A stretch of DNA of 64,000 nt from Deinandra increscens subsp. villosa (Eukaryota > Streptophyta > Magnoliopsida > Asterales > Asteraceae): positions 99,154,772 through 99,218,771 of the forward strand of contig JBCNJP010000007.1 of assembly GCA_039602395.1 (NCBI GenBank). Direction: 5' to 3'. The notes below the pieces were generated by a model, which was not told the DNA's origin, made no database searches, and worked only from the letters and a program-made list of their open reading frames with translations. The position numbers and the translations under genes are program-made. Position 1 is the stretch's first letter; each line of letters starts with the position of its first letter. This document shows positions 55,023 through 64,000 of this stretch, in pieces.

Positions 55023-56460
55023 ATCATGACCATATGGCTGCTTTTAGTCTTCACATTTTAAAATTGCAGCGGTTAAGGAGTAGTGAGTATTTTGCTATTG
55101 GTGGGATTTAGTGAGTATGATGATAATGGTTAAGGAGTAAAATGATATATTAGTAACAGCTGAGTGATTTATTTGGTGATTCTTTTCCCAACAGTTTCTT
55201 TGGCATTTGTTCTTCTTAGGGTGATACTAGAGAGGTAAAAAGAAGTTTAGTTATTATTGTCATTGGCTTTTTGTCTGTAGAAATTAGATTAAGTTATATT
55301 ACTAAGCATGTTAAATCAAAGTATATCTATAATTCTATATAGTCATAAGATGCATAGAATTATTTTGTGCATCACTTATCATCATCAAAAAGGGTGTAAT
55401 GTATGTTAGCAAATTGGTTGAAGATAGATATGCTGTACCCATTTAGCATGATTTAATGTTCCTTAAGTTCAATTAAGAGGATTATACCTCCTAAATGTTG
55501 CAGATGATTTACCAATTGCAGGATGTCTCTATGATGACATCCTTGACTTAACATATGAAAAGAATAACGGCTTTGGATAGCTTTGTGTTATAGCCACACA
55601 TTCCACTTTACATTCACATCCAACCTGCCATACATAGTTCTTGATCTCTAAACTCTTTGGGCATAACCCAGAAACTCAGCCAAAACAAACCATGAACACC
55701 CCTAGTGTAACGACTACAGGTTCATTATAAAAAATAGAAACCATTGCAATTCTTTATTTATTTGCCATCTAGGAGGTATGTGCCATAATATTACCTCTAA
55801 CTTGGCCATCCACCATCCCGTTGCAAACTAAATACTTTTTAGTTTTACTATTTGTTGATGTTCAATGCTGTCTAAATTAGATACCATCTACAGTGATTTC
55901 CTGGTTGAGACTCAGAATAACCAAAGATCCTAAGTTTGAATTTACAGTCATGTATGGCCAGAGTCTTTTACTTTTTTTTTGCTAACCGTAAACTCACAGG
56001 ATCCCACCAATACCTTGCTGACCAACATAAAACAGGTAAATGCAGCTTGCGCTGGACAGGGAGCTTCAAGGAGCTAAATGCAGAAAACTAGTGCTTAAAG
56101 GTTTCCAAAATCTTCTATGAAAAAGTGAAGTTATTGTAATCAGTAAAAAGGGGGTATTTCTGGACTCCTATTTGCAGAAGAATGCTAGATATAATATTAT
56201 AATGTATAAATCTCATGAATTAGACAAATAAGTTGTATAACAAGATAAATAACTCTGGAACTATAAACACTTCGAGATACGTATTTTAAAACTAGAATAG
56301 GAAGGGAAGAACTCATACTTTGGAATTGAGAACATATGAACTCCACAACATCTTATTAACCATTAGGTTTATGTGTGATGGCTCACAAAGATCTCCAAGC
56401 AGGGACTAATAGTGCTGCGTGCTATTTTGCCAGTGATATAACCATAATCGCTTCATAGAT
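55023..56460. other. Intergenic DNA between the pseudogene and GAUT8
   Basis: This holds the probable 3' untranslated remains of the G3BP-like pseudogene on the left and the 3' end of GAUT8 transcripts on the right. I see no further ORF or element. Confidence 0.5.
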
Positions 56461-58591
56461 TCAACGACCAAAATTGCAGGCTTGAACGAACTCCATATCA
56501 TAGTCGACATACTTGGTCCAAAGTGGGAGAAACTTGTTCATTGCAATGTCAAGCCATGGTTTCAGATTTCCATTAAAATGAACAACTGCAGCATTATGGA
56601 TCTCTTCCATGCTTATGCTAGGATTGTAGCCAAGCCCCAGAACATGCCAAGATTTTTCTAATGGTTTAGTTGTGGAATAGAATGTGATCAGACCAGGTGG
56701 TAGTGTCCCAAGTTTCCATAAAGTCCGGTTTTCATTCTGCACAAACAATATCATCATTCTTAGTTATAAATATGAAACAAACAGGAAATTGAGAAAGTAT
56801 CCTTCATAATCTAATAAAAGTTAAGACCTCAAAGTTATGAAAAATAAGTTCAAATATGTTGACAGAAATATATATTTACAATCTTGGTTTTAAATAAGCG
56901 TGAGGGCACTCCAAGGTGTTTTCCATCCTAGCCTTTTTATAAAGTAAACCAGTCATAATTTCTTCATCTCTTTAGTTGTTTTTACAAATCAGCATCACTA
57001 AGACCTCAACTTTGACCCTGATCGCCTCACACGGGTGCTTTTTAAAACAATGTTTACAACTTTTATCTTACCAGATTTTGCCAGTAATGGTACTCCTCAG
57101 TGCACTTCTCTCTTCTCCAAGCATCCAGATCAAAGAAGTTCATCCCATAAGCCCAAGCACAGGCTTTGGGGTTAAACTTTTCCTTGATTAGAGGGTGAGA
57201 AAAATTCATGTATTGAGAATACCGATGGAACGACCCAAAACAAGTTTCGACTGCTCCATTCACCTTCCCATCCATGTCTATCTTCCAAAGCCCCGTCAAA
57301 TCCTTCTGAACAATAATATCGTCATCTAAGAACAGAACCCTATGCAGGGTTGGGTACATCTCTGGCAAGTAGAACCTCAAATGGTTCAAAATGGACAGAT
57401 ACTTAGGGTTCCTAAACTTCATATTGTTAGTATCCTTTGTTGCATTTTCAAGCTTATTTTCAAAGTAGAATCTTTGCAAATTCGCAGATTCGAGCTGCCG
57501 CAACACTGGGACGTACGAGGAGTTCAAAAACTTGTAATCCTCCACTGCCTTGATTTCAATATGAGCACCATTATACTCTTTCATCTTGAACATAACTTGC
57601 ATTGCTCCAAGATTCATCTTGTCAGTGACAACATGAAAAACATGCTTCGATGGCTCTTTCGTGTTCTTAACAGCTGAATTAACCACAACTGAAGCAGCTA
57701 TCACGTTATCAGAAAATATAGCATAGTGATAAAGCTTCGGATCATCAAACTCAACCGGTCGTGCCTTCCCTTCATCCGAATATTTATCCGGATGCGCAAT
57801 TCGCTCTTCCATCAGCCTCAAAGTGAGGCAATGCAAGCTTTTCGGTATCGATTTTGCAGCAATCAAACTCGAGAACGCACCTTGCTTCTTCGCTTTCGTT
57901 AATTGCTCATTAACAGAGAATATAGAATCCTTCAGCTTCTGAATCTTAAGTTGATTATCAAACGACTCTTTCGCATCGGTAATCACCTGTCTAGTTACCT
58001 TAATCCGCTCCTTAACCTCCTTCTCAAACAGTCGCAGAGTCTGCTCGTCAATTGAGCTCCCATCGGACTCGGAAAGTGCTTTATAAGCAGGTTTTGATAA
58101 CAGATCTGTGTAGTTATGTGATAGATCAGCGAACATCCTAACGAGTTTCGAATTCTCGAGCTTCAGTTTACGAGCGTAGGCAGCGTACGCCAGAGCAAGC
58201 GATCTGTGATCATCTGCTTGCTTCCGGATCTGATCAAATCTAGGTTTTAGCGGATCGGATTTCAAAGCAAGCACAGATCTCCGAGATGATCCAGCTAACG
58301 AAAAACCTTCATTCTACAATAAATACAATAAACACAATCGATAAATTACATAATTGATGGCGAGATTAGTTAATTGTAATGCATTAAGGACAGAATACGA
58401 ACAGTAATGGAACCGAATGGTACGGCGTCAGGGGATGAGGTGAACATGAAGAAAACTGTGAAGCAGAAGACGGCAGAGAGGAATAGGCTGAATGTAAGAC
58501 CGGTAATCGCAGCCGAAGCTCGTGTTGATGGGCCGTTATTCCGTTCGGAAATTGAAGATCGAGAGCTCCGAATGCTCCCGGAGATCGCCAT
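56461..58591 (-). CDS. GAUT8: Galacturonosyltransferase 8 / QUASIMODO1-like, three exons
   Basis: GT8-family Golgi enzyme of the GAUT group, which builds homogalacturonan of pectin from UDP-galacturonic acid; QUA1 loss in Arabidopsis weakens cell adhesion. Exons (minus): 58591-58403, 58313-57072, 57071-56737 is an intron (GTAAGA...GCAG), then 56736-56461; ~568 residues, near the usual ~560. A short Ser/Arg-rich cytosolic end is followed by a membrane anchor at ~27-50. The stem has [20 protein letters not shown]. The catalytic core has HVFHVVTD, the metal-binding DDD at ~393 ([14 protein letters not shown]), [46 protein letters not shown] and [11 protein letters not shown]. The match to QUA1 is much closer than to GAUT9-11 as I remember them. 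Intron 1 is uncertain: a donor at 58402 (GTTCGT) keeps phase with an acceptor before 58313; a donor at 58398 would need an acceptor before 58306. No stop or frameshift is seen. Confidence 0.9.
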
Positions 58592-59469
58592 CTGTTGCTG
58601 AAATCGAATAACCGTCAAAATATCCGGCGAGAGCGTGATGGTATAATACACAGTGAAATGTGAGTGGAAGGAGGTGAGCAGGATGACTATAGGTGATTAG
58701 GAAAACTAGATCCGACGAGCAGAAATTATACGGAATTTGTCGGTGTTGTCTCTTAACTCCAAAATAAGTAATAGTTGTGACCGGATGGAACCCATTATCT
58801 CTTCAAAATAAGTTAATTAGAATACTCATCTTTCACCTATCATTTATTACTTTACTTTTTTGTTAAATCAGCGTCACATTATCACCTATCAATTCTTTTA
58901 CCTTTCACTCATTTTATTTTTAATACCCACATTTCACTTATCACTCATGTCACTTTACTTTTATTATTATTTTAATCAATTAATAAATAAAAAGTAATAA
59001 AAATTAATTTAGATTAATATAAAAAAACTACGTCAATAAGTAAAATTAAAAAAAAAACGACATTTCATTAAATTAAAATTACACGTCCTACAAAATATAA
59101 AAAAAAACACATATTATAGATTTTTTGGTTTTGAGAGAATTGGTGTGAAATGGTTTTGAAATGAAGAGTTGTGGGGTATTCAAATAGGTAAACATTTAAT
59201 AAAAAAAGGAAAAAAAGTTTTTTTTTAATGGAATTAGCCGTTGGGTGGGGAGACCCACACCCCAACGGTCATCATCATCTCTCGGTGTCAAAATGCAAGG
59301 TTCGGTGGAGGGGGCTAGAGGTCACCTCCTATCACCTCTTAGAAGTATACCTCCAATACCTTTCTAGAGCTCCTATCACCTAGAGGTGCCAAATCACCAT
59401 CCTCACCGAGACCTCTAGGTAAGCATTGTACATAACCTAAGGACAGACTTCATTTAGCATTTACATGTA
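58592..59469. other. GAUT8 5' flank and AT-rich DNA with a GC hairpin
   Basis: 58592-58760 is probably the GAUT8 5' untranslated region and promoter (minus). A long inverted repeat centred near 59253 (CCGTTGGG 59238-59245 with CCCAACGG 59261-59268, more pairing between) lies in AT-rich DNA. 59300-59400 repeats CTCCTATCACCT and CACCTCTTAG words. These resemble inner parts of Tourist-type MITEs, but no ends were set. Confidence 0.4.
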
Positions 59470-59896
59470 AAGAGGGTTCAAAACTTTTTGATGACAGAAA
59501 AAAAGTTTCAAAAATAGTTGTTGCCGACATATTCATGTTGATCAATTCTTGAAAAATTAATGTAAAGTTGTGTGCGAAATCATGTGCTTGATAAACCCGT
59601 AGATGCGGACAAGGAAGATATAATTGACTTGGATCCCATTTAGGGTGTGGTTTAAGGATAGAGTTATGTGATAAAGATTAGGTCACGAAATTAGAGATTG
59701 AACCGAAAGGGAGACGATTTTATGAGGGCATCTTAGAGGTGTTAAAGTCTCCCTAATGGTCACCATATATCCAAAGGATATCCACTAACTTCCATCAAGT
59801 AATTTCCTATTGAATACTTATGGTAATAAGGTCAATGATCAATATAAAATTAGATAAATGATCTTAGGGGCACAAAATAATTATTTTATTCTTACA
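59470..59896 (-). repeat. Copia LTR remnant, minus strand
   Basis: On the minus strand a purine-rich phrase CCAAGTGGAAGAA (59897-59909) is followed by TGTAAGAATAAAATAATT, which is how some plant Copia 3' LTRs begin. The left limit is uncertain, and no partner LTR or coding remnant was found. Confidence 0.35.
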
Positions 59897-60182
59897 TTCT
59901 TCCACTTGGTCGAGTGATAATTTATTATGAGCATTGGCTAACTTTTGTGCATATTTTAATACTCATTTTAGTTTTAAACTGAAACTGTAGTAACGAAATA
60001 AAGTCGTTGTAATAAATTCATTATGATCAAAAGCTCTGATTATTTTTTATTATTCACACAACTAAAAGATACAAAGCATTACATATTACCCTATATATAC
60101 AAAATACAACTCGTACACACTCTCATGCATGATGTACAACTTATAAAGCACAAAACCTTATTGAAGATACAACATTTTAAGC

Positions 60183-60288
60183 TTGAGTTACAACTCTCGT
60201 AACTGGTTTAACTTTTTTGCTTTTACACTGTACACCTACTTGTCCTTCGTCATACGTTCACAGAGACGAAGACGAACTCTATCTCACC

Positions 60289-60320
<32 letters not shown>

Positions 60321-61390
60321 GAATCAGTCGGCTCTCTCTCTTTGATCAAGACACCTACGTCGTCCGCCACCAGATTCATCACAGTCAGCGAACAACATCA
60401 ACTTTTGTTGATGAAAACTGAAGAATGCGTCTTCGAAGGTTTGATATGACCCAAAATTATCATTTTATAGGGTTTTTTTTTGGGTTTCCGCTTCTTCCTC
60501 CTTCAATTGTTTTTCTTAGGCTTTTGATTTCTCTTTTCTCTGGACAGCATATTGCTCCACTACGTTCGGTATGTTTGAACTTTTGTTCATTTTTGTTATC
60601 GGAATCTGCATTTTGTTGTTTCTCCCGTAAAGCCCTTCTTTCTCCTGTTCCACTCACAGGGAGTTCTTTTTTGTTTGTTTTCAGCAGGATTGAGGGTGAT
60701 TTATGAAGTCAATTCCATAACTAAAAGCTTATTCAACTTAAATCGGTTCTTCTGGTAGGTTAATGATATTATTCAGGTTTAATTTTTGTAGATGGTGATT
60801 TGATTTGTATATGGAAGGAATTAAGCAGAAGGTCATATTATCGACCCCTCTGGCGAGAAGCCGTGGTAGTTGGGGGTAAATCATAAAAAATAGGCAAAGG
60901 TCAGATAGCTAAATCTGGGCTTCTTGCAATTTCGGGTGAGTGTTCTCTCATTGTCACTACTTTTTGTTATAGAAAGTAGACTGATGGGATTATTTCTATT
61001 ATTTATTTATTTATTTTTTTGGAACGGGATTATTTCTATTATTTTTCTAAGCATCATCTTTGTTTTGAAAATAATTTTACATAAATAGGTGATCAATTGC
61101 TTGATATTCGTATAGTGGAGATCCAGTAGACTTAAAACTTGGAAATGTAGCATTAGTTAACTTGCAATCCACATAGCTGAAAGATCGACATCCTGACTAG
61201 TTTGTAACAAGGTTTGTATCTAGGGTATATTGATAATATTTGCTATCTTTTCTTGCATCAATATTATCATTGACCCAAAAATTAGCTTAGTGAATGATTG
61301 CTAAAATTTGTGTGTTTTTATCTTTCGTATTATTTAATTAGGAGAGACATACTAAAATCACCAACTAATATTGTTTTCTAACGAGTTGTG
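60183..61390 (+). other. Gene-like but unrecognised region with a CT repeat
   Basis: A (CT)n run at 60288-60315 and a Ser-rich short frame resemble a plant 5' leader. T-rich intron-like DNA and a phrase coding EGIKQKVILSTPLARSRGSW (60812-60871) follow. No protein family is recognisable, and no frame is long enough to assert a CDS. A noncoding transcript or the edge of a gene is possible. Confidence 0.25.
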
Positions 61391-61393
61391 TGA

Positions 61394-61416
61394 CCCCCCC
61401 GCGCGTTGCCGCGGGG
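61394..61416. repeat. GC-rich hairpin in AT-rich DNA
   Basis: CCCCGCG and CGCGGGG arms around CGTTGC stand out in AT-rich surroundings. Such hairpins occur near Helitron 3' ends, but the required CTRR followed by T is not found at the right distance. Confidence 0.35.
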
Positions 61417-61796
61417 TTGAAACTGTAGACTAAGTTATAGTAAAATTTCATATAGTAAACATGAGGCTAAACATGTCTAACAACATATATACTAAACAAT
61501 TATACTACCATCATAATATTAGTAGAGTAAGTCTGTTACAGGCTTGTTGAACGAACATGAAACATTGTCATGTCGTTTTCAAAACATTACGTAACAGTAG
61601 CAACTGTTACGTCAAAAAAGTAATTGTTCGAGTAGAGATTAGTCATTTTCATGTAAATAGAAGCTTTAGTCCAAGAGACAGCCACAACACATACATCGTA
61701 GGTCACATAATGATTATGTCCGGGGAACAAATTAACGGGTGGAAGAAAGATAACGACATTCACATAGTGGATCTGTTGACTCATGAATGAGTGTGT

Positions 61797-61801
<5 letters not shown>

Positions 61802-61833
<32 letters not shown>
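61802..61833. repeat. (TA)n microsatellite
   Basis: About 15 TA units in a row. Confidence 0.9.
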
Positions 61834-61836
<3 letters not shown>

Positions 61837-62782
61837 TAACACATATTTACATGACTGTCTTTTAAAGATTTCAATGAGAAATGAAATGTAAGTTTAATTT
61901 TATAAATAGTTCTAACATTAATAATCAACCTCAAAGTATCAGTTGTAATAAAGTAAAACAAAAGATTGTCCCTTTGAAACTGAAATTCAACCAAACCAAA
62001 TCAGAAGATAGTGATCATAGCCTAACAAAAAAGTAAATCGAAATTAAAAGATGAAATAAAACCTCAAAATCATAAAGATTATGAGTGCTTAGATTAAATC
62101 ATCACAGCCTCAATCTCGTGATCTAAGGCTCAGATCATAACACAATCATCATAGCCGGAACAGCTCAAATCGGAGCACTAAACAAAAAATGATAAGTTAC
62201 AAAAAAGAAAATTATTTTTATGATAAAAAAAAAACTTCTGGATACGTATTTAGAAAAGGCTCAGACGACAATCAATCATCACAGCCATTAAGGCTCAGAC
62301 CACATTTTAGGTGTTGTTCCGCGCAACGGTTGTCGATCATCACAGCCTTTGGACAATATTGATACTATCATCAGAGAATATTTCCATGGTCATTTCAAGG
62401 GCCAAATAGCATTTTCATCAAGTAAAAGAACACCATCTTTGGCTTATATTATAAAGTGTTAAATGAAAAGGGGCAAATCCCATATATATCTAGACCCTGT
62501 ATCATCATTAGCAGCATACAACACGCATCGTCATTCGCTTAAAATGCTCCATGCCTACCGCCCACATTACCCACAAAATAGAAAACATATGGCACAAACA
62601 GTGTAATATTAGTGTACAGCTCACGCTTATCCTTTGATAGCTCACACTTATCCTTTGATGTGTAACCCGAAGATAAAACGTCTTCATTCAAAGGTAATGC
62701 AAACAATTCAGTAGCAATTACCTCAAAGGAGACCAAAGATAAACAGAAAATTAACCCAACAACTATATCAGAAAACCAAAAA
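61834..62782. other. Intergenic, with scattered ATCATCACAGCC words
   Basis: The phrase ATCATCACAGCC recurs near 62099, 62274 and 62333, each beside AAGGCTCAGA-like text, suggesting an old local duplication. A minus-strand frame at 62539-62736 contains VSFEVIATELFALPLNEDVL with a duplicated (C/R)ELSKDK-type phrase. I do not recognise it; it could be an exon of the gene starting at 63511. Confidence 0.3.
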
Positions 62783-63135
62783 TAACATCAAAGCCAGAGC
62801 GAAATCGATCCAACAACACAGAAAATTAAAATCTGCCATTTCGTGAATCCAACTCTTCCAGAACCCACCAACAAACAAAAAATCGATCTAACAGAACCCA
62901 AATGATACAACAAATCGAACCAACAACACATCGCAAAAACCAAAAATAACATCAAAGCCAGAGCTATTAAGTATCGAAAGCCAAAAAGGAAATCGATCCA
63001 ACAACACAGAAAATTAAATCTGCAATTTCGTGAGCCCAACTGTTCCAAAACCCACCAACAAACAGAAAATCGATCTAACAGAACCCAAATGATACATCAA
63101 ATGGAACCAACAACACATCGCAAAACCAAAAATGT
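62783..63135. repeat. Tandem duplication of ~185 bp
   Basis: The segment from AACATCAAAGCCAGAGC through CCACCAACAAAC to CAACACATCGCAAAA occurs twice (about 62786-62945 and 62948-63130) with ~185 bp offset and a small insertion in the second. The overlapping minus-strand frames share LYHLGSVRSIFCLLVG only because of the duplication. Confidence 0.7.
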
Positions 63136-63268
63136 TGACAAAAGTCTGTTCGAAAAGCGTTAAAAATTTCAGACCACTGAAAGATCTCAAAAGCAAGAAA
63201 CCATCCCTGAGAAAAACAACAAAATCGTACCTTTTAGGTGATGCGATATACGACATAGTCCTTCAACA

Positions 63269-63511
63269 TCACCGGAGATTGTACAGAACACAAAAGCGAA
63301 ACCGAAAGCCACGGAGGTGGCCGTAGATGTCGTCCCTCAACAAAAACGGAGCAACCTCAGGCCGCTTCGACGTTTTTGGAGTGTCGACTTCATTAAAGAC
63401 CACTAAGCTTCCTTGCGGCGGTAAGATTTCAGAAGAAACCTTCCTTGCCGGCGGTTTCAAGGAAGCAGAAACCCTAGATCGGAGAAACAGCGAATGATCC
63501 GAAAAGATCAT
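63269..63511 (-). CDS. Possible first exon of an unrecognised gene
   Basis: An 80-codon minus-strand frame from ATG 63511. The N terminus is Ser/Arg-rich and poor in acidic residues (FLRSRVSASLKPPARKVSSE), which would suit an organelle transit peptide. It continues PQGSLVVFNEVDTPKTSKRP. A (CT)n run, read as GA on this strand, sits ~100 bp upstream at 63613-63629, common in plant 5' leaders. No family is recognised, and no splice donor could be chosen with confidence. Confidence 0.35.
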   Translation of the reverse strand: MIFSDHSLFLRSRVSASLKPPARKVSSEILPPQGSLVVFNEVDTPKTSKRPEVAPFLLRDDIYGHLRGFRFRFCVLYNLR

Positions 63512-63612
63512 TAACAGATCAAAAACCTTTAGATCCAGAGCATCGGAGAAAATATACTCATAGGATGCATTTGATAGAGAGAAGAAAGAGAAACCGGTGA
63601 TGTAGAGAGGAG

Positions 63613-63629
63613 CTCTCTCTCTCTCTCTC
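63613..63629. repeat. (CT)n microsatellite
   Basis: Short CT run, possibly within the 5' leader of the minus-strand ORF at 63269-63511. The remaining bases to 64000 show no supported gene. Confidence 0.7.
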
Positions 63630-64000
63630 GAAATTGAAAAACGGGAGGCAGAGAGAATACATAGATAAGCAGAAACCCCTAAAGTACAAAACCAGCGAAT
63701 TACAAAACCATCAACTTAAAACCGGAAAAGAGAGGGGTATAAAGTGTCAAAACCACAAAGTCGTGTGGTCAAACTCTGAGAAATCAAAAGCTTACTATTC
63801 ACCTTCAATTTGTGTTGTATATTTATATAATTTGTTTTTATGCATTTTATGCAAGGCACCATACATTTTATAGTGTGGTACTATGCCTTTAGTATTTTAT
63901 CTTCCAAAACCTCGCATACCATGAGATACACATCACTGAAGTTCAACTTTTTGTATACCAGGTGGTTCTGCATTGTTTGATTTTTCTCATCGCTTCTTAA

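Noticed and set aside
61394..61416. Calling a Helitron 3' end at the GC hairpin
   Set aside because: No CTRR followed by T at the usual ~10-12 bp distance, on either strand.
1..64000. Bacterial or viral system hidden in the window
   Set aside because: Introns, plant gene families, plant LTR signals and target duplications explain the content; no non-plant gene cluster is visible.

Overview
This is eukaryotic nuclear DNA from a plant, almost certainly a eudicot. The one gene with a complete reading frame is a QUA1/GAUT8-type pectin galacturonosyltransferase with plant introns, and most of the rest is plant-type LTR retrotransposons (Copia, chromodomain-bearing Gypsy), a LINE, hAT-like elements, MITEs and a Helitron. 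The style of the LTRs resembles Asteraceae, but that is only an impression. There is no bacterial operon, CRISPR array or recognisable tRNA/rRNA gene.

Layout. 1-4173: an ORF tail at the edge, noncoding DNA, then a 5'-LTR Copia with a decayed gag cut off at 4174. 4174-9795: Gypsy LTR-like DNA and a minus-strand Gypsy pol fragment. 9867-16723: a non-autonomous, minus-strand LTR element with matching target duplications (CATTT) whose LTR-plus-leader unit is repeated in tandem about four extra times. 16745-17788: a hairpin-rich element with inverted ends and a Tourist-like MITE. 19514-28224: an old minus-strand Copia, split by a hAT-like element (22868-26512), which is split in turn by a solo Gypsy LTR (23140-25847). 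29421-32163: a solo LTR with perfect target duplication. 32632-34714: a LINE with the inverted 5' part expected from twin priming. 34986-35643: a short Helitron.

36010-48560 is a diverged ~90-100 bp minisatellite into which two elements jumped: a very young, nearly intact 10.5 kb chromovirus-type Gypsy (36176-46641, duplication CGATG) and a 1.7 kb Copia deletion derivative (46714-48418, duplication CTTAC) that keeps one open gag/RT/RNase H fusion ORF. 49724-51857 looks like a terminal-inverted-repeat element.

The right end is more genic. 52501-55021 is a broken G3BP-like (NTF2 + RRM + RGG tail) gene with a hAT MITE inside an RRM exon. 56461-58591 (minus) is GAUT8/QUA1 in three exons. 59470-59896 looks like a Copia LTR remnant. 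The last 4 kb holds simple repeats, a tandem duplication and a possible first exon at 63269-63511.

The elements do not form a pathway. The value of the window is its insertion history, which exact ends and target duplications let one read: solo LTR within hAT within Copia; MITE within gene; Gypsy and Copia within minisatellite. All boundaries, counts and divergences were read by eye; no database search was run.
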